Origin: Bacteroidota bacterium
Lineage (GTDB): Bacteria; Bacteroidota; Bacteroidia; Cytophagales; Cyclobacteriaceae
NCBI GenBank assembly: GCA_016866235.1
Contig: VGMW01000001.1
Coordinates: 1-64,000 of the forward strand
Direction: 5' to 3'
DNA: 64,000 nucleotides
Below, one piece after another: positions 25,546-34,673 of this stretch (its first letter is position 1; each line of letters opens with the position of its first letter). The notes beneath the pieces are model-generated. The model saw only the letters and a program-made list of their open reading frames with translations. It searched no databases and was not told the origin of the DNA. The position numbers were made by a program, and so were the translations under genes.

Positions 25546-26856
25546 TCAAATGGCAGTCCCGGTCAGATCGAACTCGGACGCCGCATCAATCCTGACCTGA
25601 ACAAAATCGCCAATGCGTAAGTGCTCATCAGATCCAATAATCACTTCGTTGTCCACTTCAGGGGAGTCGTGCTCTGTTCTGCCTATATAGGTGCCCGACT
25701 CCATGCGGTCCACCAGCACCTTCATCACTTTACCAACTTTCTGCTGGTTAAGCTCGAAGGAGATTTTCTCCTGAACAGCCATCAGCTCATCTGCACGCTT
25801 TTGCTTTTGTTTGGCAGGAACTTCATCCGGCATCGAATAGGCATGTGTATTTTCTTCGTGGGAATAACTAAAAACACCTGCCCGCTCGAATCTGGATTTC
25901 TCTGCGAACTCCAGGAGGTCATCAAACTCTGCTCTTGTTTCACCAGGATGGCCAACAATAAATGTTGTCCGTATGGCGATACCCGGAACTCTCGTCCTGA
26001 TTTCATCAATCAGTTGTTCAGTTTTTTCCCTCGTAATTCCTCTTCTCATCTGCTGCAACATTTTGGTTGAACCATGCTGAAGCGGTATGTCCAGATATTT
26101 ACAAATGTTCGGCGTCCTGGCCATAACATCCAGAACGTCTGTCGGAAATCCTGCAGGAAAAGCATAGTGAAGCCTGATCCATTCGATGCCGTCAACTTCG
26201 GATAGCCGAAGCATCAACTCTGCGAGATTTCTTTTTTTGTATAAATCCAGTCCGTAATAGGTTGAGTCCTGAGCAATCAACAACAATTCCTTTGTTCCTG
26301 CTGAAGCTAAATTTTTAGCCTCTTTAACCAGTTCCTCTATCGGACGGGAAACATGTTTTCCGCGCATCAGTGGAATAGCGCAAAAAGAGCACGGTCTGTC
26401 GCAGCCTTCACTGATTTTCAAATAGGCATAGTGCCCGGGATTGGTCAGAATTCTTTCTCCAACGAGCTCTTTTTTATAATCAGCATTAAAAACCTTAAGG
26501 AGCCGACTTAAATCACGCGTACCAAACCACCCATCAACCAGGGGAATTTCTTTTTGTAGATCATCCTTGTACCGTTGAGACAAACATCCGGTGACATAGA
26601 CCTTCTCCACCAAACCTTCCGATTTGGCATCTGCATACCTTAAAATAGTATCGATTGACTCCTGCTTGGCATTGTCAATGAATCCGCAAGTGTTGATGAT
26701 GACAATTTGAGCATCTTCTTTCAGCGACTCATGGTCTGCATCAATTCCGTTACCCCGCAATTGCGTAAGCAAAACCTCCGAGTCAACCTGATTTTTTGAA
26801 CAACCAAGGGTGATGAGGTTTACCTTTTTCTTGCCGGTAGCGGACTTTGTTTTCAT
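25546..26856 (-). CDS. rimO: Ribosomal protein S12 methylthiotransferase RimO
   Basis: This 436-residue radical-SAM enzyme adds a methylthio group to the beta-carbon of a conserved Asp of ribosomal protein S12. It has the N-terminal UPF0004 domain with three cluster cysteines (LGCSKNQVD, NTCGFI, VTGCLS), the radical-SAM CxxxCxxC in GCDRPCSFCA (about 150), and a C-terminal TRAM domain. A TACCTTTG box lies just upstream. It follows carB on the same strand with 84 bp between. Confidence 0.95.
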   Translation of the reverse strand: MKTKSATGKKKVNLITLGCSKNQVDSEVLLTQLRGNGIDADHESLKEDAQIVIINTCGFIDNAKQESIDTILRYADAKSEGLVEKVYVTGCLSQRYKDDLQKEIPLVDGWFGTRDLSRLLKVFNADYKKELVGERILTNPGHYAYLKISEGCDRPCSFCAIPLMRGKHVSRPIEELVKEAKNLASAGTKELLLIAQDSTYYGLDLYKKRNLAELMLRLSEVDGIEWIRLHYAFPAGFPTDVLDVMARTPNICKYLDIPLQHGSTKMLQQMRRGITREKTEQLIDEIRTRVPGIAIRTTFIVGHPGETRAEFDDLLEFAEKSRFERAGVFSYSHEENTHAYSMPDEVPAKQKQKRADELMAVQEKISFELNQQKVGKVMKVLVDRMESGTYIGRTEHDSPEVDNEVIIGSDEHLRIGDFVQVRIDAASEFDLTGTAI

Positions 26857-26867
26857 GGTAAGGGCTG

Positions 26868-26875
26868 CAAAGGTA
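26868..26875 (-). promoter_or_regulatory. Bacteroidota -7 box upstream of rimO
   Basis: TACCTTTG on the minus strand, 11 bp before the rimO ATG, matches TAnnTTTG. The nearest upstream TTG is only 13 bp away, so the -33 element is doubtful. Confidence 0.4.
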
Positions 26876-26940
26876 AAGCGAATTACCGCAACTCGTTCAT
26901 TGGTAGATCAGACATGAAACGAACAACCCGTTCGAAGCAC

Positions 26941-29754
26941 TCAACGACTCAGATAGAGATTTCTTTCAGAATAAATCTTCATGAAATAGTCGTCCATCAG
27001 GTCATCGATGAAGTAAATGGCTTCACCGGTACTTTTCATTTCCGGCCCAAGCTGCTTATTCACTTCCGGGAATTTGCTGAAAGAGAAAACAGGCACCTTA
27101 ATGGCGTAACCTTTTTTCTTAGGATTGAACTGGAAGTCGCTGACTTTATTGGCGCCAAGCATAACCTTGGTCGCATAGTTTACATAGGGCTCGTCGTAGG
27201 CTTTGCAGATGAATGGTACAGTTCGGCTGGCTCTGGGGTTAGCCTCAATGATGTAAACCTTGTCATCCTTAATGGCGAACTGAATGTTGATCAGTCCAAC
27301 CGTTTTCAAAGCAACAGCGATTCGTTTGGTGTATGATTCAATCTGTTTAACGACCAAATCTCCAAGGTTGTACGGAGGCAACACTGCATAGGAGTCACCG
27401 CTGTGGATTCCGGCAGGCTCAATGTGCTGCATGATGCCAATGATGTAAACATCCTCACCATCACAAATCGCATCGGCCTCTGCCTCAATAGCGCCTTCCA
27501 GGAAATGATCCAGAAGGACTTTGTTATCGGGTAGGTGTTTCCATATGTCCAGGATGTGGTTCTCCAACTCCTTTTCATTGATTACAATCTTCATGCTTTG
27601 TCCACCCAACACATAAGAGGGTCTCACCAACAATGGAAAGCCAATGGTTTTAGAAACTTCAAGCGCTTCATCAGCATTTCTGGCCACACCAAATTCCGGG
27701 TAAGGAATTCCAAGCTCTTTCAATAAAGTCGAGAAACTTCCTCTGTCCTCGGCAAGGTCGAGTGCTTCAAAGGAAGTGCCCATGATTTTAACACCATACT
27801 TGCTGAGTTTTTCAGCAAGTTTTAATGCCGTCTGTCCTCCCAATTGAACGATTACACCTTCCGGCTTTTCATGCTGAATGATGTCCAACAAGTGTTCCCA
27901 GAATACAGGTTCAAAGTAAAGTTTGTCAGCAATGTCAAAATCGGTTGAAACCGTTTCAGGATTGCAGTTCACCATGATGGTTTCATAACCTGCCTGTTTG
28001 GCTGCCAACACACCATGAACACAGGAGTAGTCGAACTCAATGCCCTGACCGATACGGTTTGGTCCTGAACCCAATACAATTACCTTTTTCTTATCGGAGA
28101 CAACCGACTCATTCTCCTTATCAAATGTTGAGTAGTAATAAGGTGTTTTGGCAGCAAATTCAGCAGCGCAGGTATCTACAAGTTTGTAAACCCTGTTGAT
28201 GCCCATCTCTCTTCTCTTTTTATGAACCTCGCTCTCAAGGCAACCCAGGATGTGCGCCAACTGACGGTCGGCGTATCCTTTTTCTTTGGCTGTCTTCATT
28301 AACGCTGCAGGCAGCGTCTCCAGCTTGTACTCACCAATTTTTTTCTCCAGCTCAATCAGTTCCCAGATCTGTTCCAAAAACCATTTATCGATTTTGGTCA
28401 GGTTCTGAATGGTCTTCATGGAGATGCCAAGTTTCATGGCATCATAAATATGAAACAGTCTATTCCAGCTTGGATGACCCAGGCTGTAGAGCAATTCTTC
28501 CTGTTTGGTCACCTCTTTTCCGTCCGCTCCAAGTCCGTTGCGCCGGATTTCAAGACTCTGACAAGCCTTTTGTAAGGCTTCCTGGAAATTTCTTCCGATG
28601 CCCATCACCTCTCCCACAGCTTTCATCTGAAGTCCCAATCTGCGGTCTGCACCAGGGAACTTATCAAAATTCCAACGTGGAATTTTAACAATCACATAGT
28701 CTAATGCAGGTTCGAAGTAAGCGGTGGTGGTACCGGTGATGGCGTTTTGAAGTTCATCGAGGTTGTATCCTATCGCAAGCTTGGCTGCAATTTTTGCTAT
28801 GGGATAACCAGTGGCTTTAGAGGCCAGCGCAGAAGAGCGTGAAACCCTGGGATTGATTTCAATTCCGATGATATCGTCGTTGTCCGGATTAACAGCAAAC
28901 TGAACATTACATCCACCAGCGAATTTCCCGATGCCATTCATCATCTTAATCGCCAGGTCACGCATGTGCTGATAAACGGTGTCCGGCAAGGTCATGGCAG
29001 GCGCCACAGTAATCGAATCGCCCGTATGAACACCCATTGGGTCAAAGTTTTCTATCGAACAGATGATGATCACATTCCCGTTTCCGTCCCGGAGCAACTC
29101 CAATTCATATTCTTTCCAACCCATAATGCTCTGCTCTACGAGTACCTCATGGATGGGAGAGGCATGCAAACCGCGGTTGAGTGCCGCATCAAAGTCTTCT
29201 GGTTTTTCTACAAATCCGCCACCGGTTCCACCCAAGGTAAATGAGGGCCTGATAACCAATGGAAAACCAATTTCCTGAGCAATTTCCTTACCCTGTAAAA
29301 AAGATGAGGCCGTTGCTCCCTTACATACGCCAACATTCAGCTCCATCATCTTCAACCGGAACTTCTCCCGATCTTCGGTTGTCTCAATGGCGTTGATGTC
29401 AACACCAATAATTTTTACTCCGTAGTGCTCCCAAATTCCTGCCTTATCACACTCAATGCACAGGTTAAGCGCAGTTTGTCCACCCATGGTTGGCAAAACA
29501 GCATCGATATGATGCTGTTCAAGAATTTCGCGAATGTATTTTTTCTCTAAGGGCTTTAGATAGACATGATCAGCGTTGATCTTGTCTGTCATTATAGTGG
29601 CCGGGTTGGAATTAATCAGCACCACCTCAATACCCTCCTCCCTCAACGAACGGGCTGCCTGGGAACCAGAATAATCAAATTCACAGGCTTGTCCGATAAT
29701 GATCGGACCGCTACCTATGATTAGCACCGAACGTAAGCTTCTGTCTCTTGGCAT
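26941..29754 (-). CDS. carB: Carbamoyl-phosphate synthase large subunit lacking the MGS domain
   Basis: This 937-residue protein makes carbamoyl phosphate from bicarbonate, ammonia (from CarA-bound glutamine) and two ATP for arginine and pyrimidine synthesis. Two ATP-grasp halves are complete: carboxyphosphate (about 1-400, from LIIGSGPIIIGQACEFDYSG) and carbamate (about 555-930, VLGSGPNRIGQGIEFDYSC), with the oligomerisation domain between. The chain ends at YSERNLYLSR, just after the second ATP-grasp domain, so the roughly 130-residue MGS-like allosteric domain of the usual 1070-residue CarB is absent. The Met at 29754 opens the conserved N-terminus. carA is not in the window. Confidence 0.96.
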   Translation of the reverse strand: MPRDRSLRSVLIIGSGPIIIGQACEFDYSGSQAARSLREEGIEVVLINSNPATIMTDKINADHVYLKPLEKKYIREILEQHHIDAVLPTMGGQTALNLCIECDKAGIWEHYGVKIIGVDINAIETTEDREKFRLKMMELNVGVCKGATASSFLQGKEIAQEIGFPLVIRPSFTLGGTGGGFVEKPEDFDAALNRGLHASPIHEVLVEQSIMGWKEYELELLRDGNGNVIIICSIENFDPMGVHTGDSITVAPAMTLPDTVYQHMRDLAIKMMNGIGKFAGGCNVQFAVNPDNDDIIGIEINPRVSRSSALASKATGYPIAKIAAKLAIGYNLDELQNAITGTTTAYFEPALDYVIVKIPRWNFDKFPGADRRLGLQMKAVGEVMGIGRNFQEALQKACQSLEIRRNGLGADGKEVTKQEELLYSLGHPSWNRLFHIYDAMKLGISMKTIQNLTKIDKWFLEQIWELIELEKKIGEYKLETLPAALMKTAKEKGYADRQLAHILGCLESEVHKKRREMGINRVYKLVDTCAAEFAAKTPYYYSTFDKENESVVSDKKKVIVLGSGPNRIGQGIEFDYSCVHGVLAAKQAGYETIMVNCNPETVSTDFDIADKLYFEPVFWEHLLDIIQHEKPEGVIVQLGGQTALKLAEKLSKYGVKIMGTSFEALDLAEDRGSFSTLLKELGIPYPEFGVARNADEALEVSKTIGFPLLVRPSYVLGGQSMKIVINEKELENHILDIWKHLPDNKVLLDHFLEGAIEAEADAICDGEDVYIIGIMQHIEPAGIHSGDSYAVLPPYNLGDLVVKQIESYTKRIAVALKTVGLINIQFAIKDDKVYIIEANPRASRTVPFICKAYDEPYVNYATKVMLGANKVSDFQFNPKKKGYAIKVPVFSFSKFPEVNKQLGPEMKSTGEAIYFIDDLMDDYFMKIYSERNLYLSR

Positions 29755-29780
29755 GAGGGTTTGGGTATAGATAAATTGCG

Positions 29781-29788
29781 CAAAAATA
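29781..29788 (-). promoter_or_regulatory. Bacteroidota -7 box upstream of carB
   Basis: TATTTTTG on the minus strand lies 26 bp before the carB ATG. No TTG occurs at -33. It is close to the start of the divergent YncE-like gene at 29874. Confidence 0.45.
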
Positions 29789-29873
29789 GTCGGTCGACCC
29801 ATAGCTTTTCCCCTCGCCCGGCAAAAAAATTCTCTGCTTTAGCCGCTTAAAATCCCTACATTTCTTCTTCCCT

Positions 29874-32633
29874 ATGCTGAAAAGAATTCTGCCACTTCTT
29901 TTAATCCTGGAGGCCTGCCACCCTACTGAAAATAACTGGGTTATTGAGGCGCCCGCCGGTAACGAGTACACTTCAATTGACCCCAATGGAAAAACTGTAA
30001 TTCCCAACGGTCGCTTTGTGACCCCTTTGGGTAAACAAATCCAAATTGCTCCTCATCCGTTCGGTCTTGTATTAAGTCCAGATGGAAAGAAAATTATAAC
30101 CGCTAATTCAGGAACCGGCCCGTTTTCAATCAGTGTGATTACAGCGTTGGATTCAGGCCAGCCACAGGTAAGACAAATTCCGGAAGGTGCAAAAACTGAT
30201 GAGGGTCTGCTCGCTGCCGTATTTATGGGCCTGGCAGTAGCACCTGACAATAAAACTGTCTTTGTTTCTGGCGGTCAGGAAAATAAAATTTATCGATTCG
30301 ACCTCGATACTGGTCTTAAAACCGGTGAAATCAATTGTGCAGTAACCTTCGACAACCGGGATTTTTCTGACGGATACATAGGTGATATGGTCATGACTGC
30401 CGACGGTAAAATGATCTATGCAGTTGATCAAATTGGTTTTAGGGTGGTGCAGATCAATGTTGATCAGATGCAGGTTGTTGAAAATATTTCTTCCGGGCGT
30501 TATCCGTTTGGCATTGCATTATCGCCCGATGGTAAAAAACTTCTGGTGGCCAATGTTGGCATGTTCGAATACAGCTACATCCGATCTCTCGACCCAAAGC
30601 GACTAAAGGAAACTGCGCTTCGTTTTCCGGCTTTTGCTTATGGTTCGAAAGAAATGAAGGAAGGAATCAAAAACGATACACTCGATGTCCCGGGTTTGGG
30701 TGAAATGGATTCGGAAAAATCATTCTCTGTATGGCATTACGATCTTTCCGGCAAAAGCCCCGTTATCCGTGCCAAGGTTCGCACGGGGATTAAAGTTGGT
30801 GAAGCCATCGAGGGCATACCTGCTGTTGGAGGATCGAGCCCCAATTCAATCGTCTGTACACAGGACCTTGCCTTTGTAAGCAATGGCAACAACGACAATA
30901 TTTCCGTAATCGATCTCAGGACAAACAGCATAAAAAAAGAAATTTCTCTTCAGCCCGAACCGCGACTCGGTCGCTTAAAGGGTGTTATCCCTTTTGGCCT
31001 TGCCTTGTCTCCAGATGGAAGTAGATTGTACGTGGTGGAGTCCGGCATCAATGCGGTGGCAGTTATTGATGTGGCAACGTTGCGCGTGATGGGTCATTTA
31101 CCCACGGGTTGGTTTCCAAGTAAAATTCGCATCACACCCGATGGAAAGAAATTAATCGTAGCGAATGCCAAAGGCTTAGGCTCTGGTCCGAACGGAGGGA
31201 AAAATTTTACCGCTGGTCCTGAAGGAAGCTACATCGGTAGTTTAATGAAGGGTACCGTATCGTTGATTGATTTGCCGGACGATGATCAGCTGAAACGGCA
31301 CACCAATCAGGTTATTGAAAACAATTTCAGATTCGTAGCATCGGAGGAATTCAAATCCAGAAATAATCCAATTCCTGCATTTCCCGGCCAAACCGAGTCC
31401 CCCATCCGTTACATCGTTTTTATATCCAAGGAAAACCGAACCTATGATGAAGTTTTCGGTCAACTGCCTGGTGGTCGGGGCGATCCTACTATGGCGCGCT
31501 ATGGCCGCAACGTAAGCTTCACCAGCGCCGATGGAAAAAGAAAAATTCAGTCTGCAACCGTTATGCCAAATCATCTGGCATTGGCAGCACAGTTTTCGAT
31601 CAGTGATAATTTTTATGTGGATGCAGATGTGTCTGCAGACGGGCACAAGTGGCTGGCTGCAACCTACCCCAATGAATGGATGGAAACACAGCATCCCGCC
31701 TCCTACGGAGGGAAGCGCACCCAGAAACGGGAATCCAAAGCCCCTGGAAAGTTTGCGATCACAGGGGCATCGGGTGCTGTTTACCCGGAGGACTACAATC
31801 AGGATGGCTCACTTTGGGATCACCTGTACAGAAACAAAAAGGAATTTTTCAATTTCGGATTTGGTGTAGAATTTGACACAGGAAGTTTTTCGGATTCAAC
31901 TTTTAAATATGGTGGCGTTCGCTACCTGGTGAACTATCCTGTACCTGGTCCCTTGTACGACCGGACTTCGCGGTTGTTCCCAACCTACAACATGGCTATT
32001 CCTGATCAATTCCGAGCAGATGTTTTCATGCGGGAGTATCGTGAAAAATGGCTGGACAAAAACATCGAACCACCTTCAGTCATCACGCTTCAACTACTCA
32101 ACGACCATGGGGCAGGAGAGCGGTTGGCTGCAGGCTTTGGATTTCACGAGAGCTACATGGCCGACAATGATCTTGCCTTGGGAAGGGTGGTGGACTTTTT
32201 GTCCTCAACACCTTATTGGAAAAATATGATGATTGTGGTAACCGAAGACGATGCGCAAGGCGGCAAAGACCATATCGATGCCCACCGCAGTCTCCTGATG
32301 GTAATCTCGCCGTATTCAAAAAAGGGGCACGTCAGCCACCGACATACGAGCTTCGGAAGCATCTTTAAAACTTTTTGGAATGTTTTGGGGATCCCGCCAC
32401 TCAATCAGTACGATGCAGGTGCTTCCGATCTTTCAGATCACTTTTCTGCAACACCTGATTTTACACCGTACAAAGTAGTCCCGGTCGACCCGAAAATTTT
32501 CGATCCTGTAAAGGCACTAACACCACTGGATGAAAAATTCGATTGGAAGGCAGTCTTTGATTCACCGGGTCTCGATGATCCGGAAGACATGAAAAAATTT
32601 GCTGATCAGAAAAAAGAATCTGGCAGAAATTAA
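29874..32633 (+). CDS. Bifunctional YncE-like beta-propeller / alkaline-phosphatase-superfamily lipoprotein
   Basis: This 919-residue exported protein has a probable lipobox (ILEAC, Cys15). Residues about 30-450 form a YVTN/YncE-type beta-propeller with recurring LSPDGKK, VANVG and VIDV blades. Residues about 480-880 form a phosphoesterase domain (PF04185-like) with SKENRTYDEVFGQLPG, MPNHLALA, LLNDHGAG and VVTEDDAQGGKDH metal-site motifs. This architecture is known as a fused YncE/alkaline phosphatase family protein. The natural phosphoester or phospholipid substrate is unknown. It is divergent from carB and convergent with the OsmC gene. Confidence 0.9.
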   Translation: MLKRILPLLLILEACHPTENNWVIEAPAGNEYTSIDPNGKTVIPNGRFVTPLGKQIQIAPHPFGLVLSPDGKKIITANSGTGPFSISVITALDSGQPQVRQIPEGAKTDEGLLAAVFMGLAVAPDNKTVFVSGGQENKIYRFDLDTGLKTGEINCAVTFDNRDFSDGYIGDMVMTADGKMIYAVDQIGFRVVQINVDQMQVVENISSGRYPFGIALSPDGKKLLVANVGMFEYSYIRSLDPKRLKETALRFPAFAYGSKEMKEGIKNDTLDVPGLGEMDSEKSFSVWHYDLSGKSPVIRAKVRTGIKVGEAIEGIPAVGGSSPNSIVCTQDLAFVSNGNNDNISVIDLRTNSIKKEISLQPEPRLGRLKGVIPFGLALSPDGSRLYVVESGINAVAVIDVATLRVMGHLPTGWFPSKIRITPDGKKLIVANAKGLGSGPNGGKNFTAGPEGSYIGSLMKGTVSLIDLPDDDQLKRHTNQVIENNFRFVASEEFKSRNNPIPAFPGQTESPIRYIVFISKENRTYDEVFGQLPGGRGDPTMARYGRNVSFTSADGKRKIQSATVMPNHLALAAQFSISDNFYVDADVSADGHKWLAATYPNEWMETQHPASYGGKRTQKRESKAPGKFAITGASGAVYPEDYNQDGSLWDHLYRNKKEFFNFGFGVEFDTGSFSDSTFKYGGVRYLVNYPVPGPLYDRTSRLFPTYNMAIPDQFRADVFMREYREKWLDKNIEPPSVITLQLLNDHGAGERLAAGFGFHESYMADNDLALGRVVDFLSSTPYWKNMMIVVTEDDAQGGKDHIDAHRSLLMVISPYSKKGHVSHRHTSFGSIFKTFWNVLGIPPLNQYDAGASDLSDHFSATPDFTPYKVVPVDPKIFDPVKALTPLDEKFDWKAVFDSPGLDDPEDMKKFADQKKESGRN

Positions 32634-32642
32634 CACCAAGAT

Positions 32643-33053
32643 TTAAAAAAGGAATTCAATTTCCTGTTGAACGTTTTCGTTAAGGCTCAGGGCAACAGGG
32701 CAGGTTAAGGCTGCTCTTTTTAACTTTTCCTTTTGCTCTTCCGACGCCACCAGCGATTTGTGCTCCAATTGGATTTTTACAGTTTCAATTTTTCTGGGGT
32801 TGGCTGACATGATTTTTACCACTTTTCCAGTCATCCCGTTTAAGTCAATCCCTTCTCTTTCTGCAAGTATCCCCATGATGGTCATCATACAGCTGCATAG
32901 TGCTGAGCAGACCAAATCGGTAGGGCTGAAAGATTGCCCTTTCCCATTATTGTCCACAGGAGCATCGGTAACCAATTTTACCCCGGAACGTAAATGGGTG
33001 GCCTCCGTTCGCAATCCACGGTGGTAAACCACCTCAATAATCTGATTTTCCAT
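32643..33053 (-). CDS. OsmC/Ohr family peroxide-related protein
   Basis: This 136-residue OsmC-fold protein has the two conserved cysteines that reduce organic hydroperoxides, one in ALCSCMMT (about residue 53) and one in LTCPVALSL (about residue 117). OsmC members act as thiol peroxidases or as uncharacterised cytoplasmic redox proteins; the general OsmC subgroup fits better than Ohr. Its start is divergent from, and close to, the next secreted protein gene. Confidence 0.9.
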   Translation of the reverse strand: MENQIIEVVYHRGLRTEATHLRSGVKLVTDAPVDNNGKGQSFSPTDLVCSALCSCMMTIMGILAEREGIDLNGMTGKVVKIMSANPRKIETVKIQLEHKSLVASEEQKEKLKRAALTCPVALSLNENVQQEIEFLF

Positions 33054-33117
33054 GTTTCAGTGCTTCAAAATATCAGAGAAAGAAAAATATTGCTCTAAAT
33101 TTATCGATCATTTTGGT

Positions 33118-33843
33118 ATGATTCGGATTGCCTTCTTTTTGATTTTGTTTTCGCTGGTTACGGCCAATGCTATGGCCCAGACGGAGGAGAGCTATGAGTA
33201 CAACTCTGAATTCAATTGGGGTGTAAATAAAAATTCTGCTGGTGGATTGATTGGTGGTTTCTTCTTTAAAAAAGGCAGGAAACTCGGAAACGATGTACTT
33301 GAAACCTATGGGCTGGAAATTGTAAACGTAAAACACCCGTTGGAATCCCGCCAGAGTTCCAACTCCGGGAACTTCTTCATTTTTGGCAAATCGAATTATT
33401 TGTTTGCATTGCGTTTTCAATATGGCCGGGATTGGATCCTGTTTAAAAAAGCTTCTCATCAGGGAGTTGAGATTAAAGCGGTAACTGCAGTAGGTCCGAC
33501 CTTGGGTCTTCGTACACCTTATTTTATCGAACATGCCTTGGATGGTCCGTTCAACACCATTAATGAGCCTTATGACCCGGCCAACCCCAACCACAGTTTT
33601 CCTCGAATCATTGGTCCGGGAAAGTTATTCGAAGGTTTGGGGCAGTCAGCAATTCAGCCGGGGGGTAATATTAAAGCTGCTTTAAATTTTGAAACGGGTG
33701 TTTTAAAAAGCTCGCTGACTGGATTTGAAGTTGGATTTTTGCTGGATGCCTACCTTAAAAAGGTTGAAATCATGCCTACAGCGGCCAACAAAGCCATTTT
33801 CCCGACAGTTTTCCTGTCCATTTTTTACGGCAGCCGGAAATAA
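33118..33843 (+). CDS. Conserved secreted protein, function unknown
   Basis: This 241-residue protein starts with a clear signal peptide (MIRIAFFLILFSLVTANAMA, cleavage near AMA-Q). The mature part is rich in Gly and aromatic residues and may form an outer-membrane or periplasmic beta structure: alternating patterns such as LFALRFQYGRDWIL, and an ending of VFLSIFYGSRK. No family is recognised. The frame is open upstream to 33052, but the Met at 33118 directly precedes the signal peptide. Confidence 0.75.
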   Translation: MIRIAFFLILFSLVTANAMAQTEESYEYNSEFNWGVNKNSAGGLIGGFFFKKGRKLGNDVLETYGLEIVNVKHPLESRQSSNSGNFFIFGKSNYLFALRFQYGRDWILFKKASHQGVEIKAVTAVGPTLGLRTPYFIEHALDGPFNTINEPYDPANPNHSFPRIIGPGKLFEGLGQSAIQPGGNIKAALNFETGVLKSSLTGFEVGFLLDAYLKKVEIMPTAANKAIFPTVFLSIFYGSRK

Positions 33844-33912
33844 CGCCTAACGCCTGTTTTAAGGCCGGCCCGACTTTTTCTCCGGTGGAATTTTCCGTTT
33901 GAAATCTGTGTT

Positions 33913-33920
33913 TATATTTG
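33913..33920 (+). promoter_or_regulatory. Bacteroidota -7 box upstream of the TonB-like gene
   Basis: TATATTTG fits TAnnTTTG and lies 19 bp before the ATG at 33940. A TTTG lies only 11 bp further upstream, too close for a standard -33. Confidence 0.45.
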
Positions 33921-33939
33921 AAAACCAAAAACGTTCTAT

Positions 33940-34614
33940 ATGGAAGCCAAAAAGACCGAGAGTGCAGATTTGACCAACAAATCATCATTCTTTTTTAGCA
34001 TAGGTCTCGTGGTAACCCTGGCTGTAACCCTTACTGCATTCGAATGGAAGCAGATGGAGGAACAAGCTGAGTTGGTTGCCGGAAAGACCAGCGACAACGC
34101 CGATGAGATTATGGAAGTTCCACCCACCGAGCAACCACCTCCACCTCCTCCACAAGTTCAGCAGCCCCAGGTTGTTGAAGTTCCCGACGAAGAGGAAATC
34201 GAAGAAGAAATTCAGGTTAACCTCGACGTGGAAATGAACGAGGAAACCAAGGTTGAGCAAATTGAAATCAAGGTTGAGGAACCTAAAGAAGATGTTGACG
34301 AGATCTTCACCATCGTTGAAGAAACCGCTACACCCAAAGGTGGCATGGCTGCTTTCTACAAATACGTTGGATCAAAACTGAAGTATCCTTCACAAGCAAC
34401 CCGCATGGGTGTTGAAGGTAAAGTATATGTAGAGTTTGTGATTAACCGCGACGGTACCATTGTTGATGTACGGGTGGTGCGTGGTATCGGTGCAGGTTGT
34501 GATGAAGAAGCTGTGAGAGTGGTGCAGTCCTCTCCCGCCTGGAACCCTGGTAAGCAACGTGGTAAGCCTGTAAGGCAGAAATATACCCTGCCTATCCAGT
34601 TCAAGCTTCAGTAA
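33940..34614 (+). CDS. TonB family energy-transducing protein
   Basis: This 224-residue protein has one N-terminal transmembrane helix (about 18-36, FFFSIGLVVTLAVTLTAF), a periplasmic Pro-rich then Glu/Val-rich spacer (about 60-130, PPPPPPQVQQPQ), and a C-terminal TonB domain (about 138-224, from GGMAAFYKYVGSKLKYP to LPIQFKLQ). It probably transmits ExbB-ExbD energy to outer-membrane receptors. exbBD are not adjacent. A strong terminator follows the stop. Confidence 0.93.
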   Translation: MEAKKTESADLTNKSSFFFSIGLVVTLAVTLTAFEWKQMEEQAELVAGKTSDNADEIMEVPPTEQPPPPPPQVQQPQVVEVPDEEEIEEEIQVNLDVEMNEETKVEQIEIKVEEPKEDVDEIFTIVEETATPKGGMAAFYKYVGSKLKYPSQATRMGVEGKVYVEFVINRDGTIVDVRVVRGIGAGCDEEAVRVVQSSPAWNPGKQRGKPVRQKYTLPIQFKLQ

Positions 34615-34638
34615 TAATTACTGGTTATTAATTGTGAG

Positions 34639-34673
34639 CAAGCTCCGCAAGTTTTTGCGGAGCTTGTTTTTTT
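34639..34673 (+). terminator. Rho-independent terminator of the TonB-like gene
   Basis: A perfect 12-bp stem (34639-34650 with 34655-34666) with loop GTTT and a seven-base T tract lies 25 bp after the TonB stop. Its end overlaps the stop codon of the convergent chromate transporter gene. Confidence 0.92.

Noticed and set aside
26857-26940. Frameshifted remainder of the CarB regulatory domain
   Set aside because: The gap to rimO is 84 bp, far too short for the roughly 130-residue domain, and contains the rimO promoter box.
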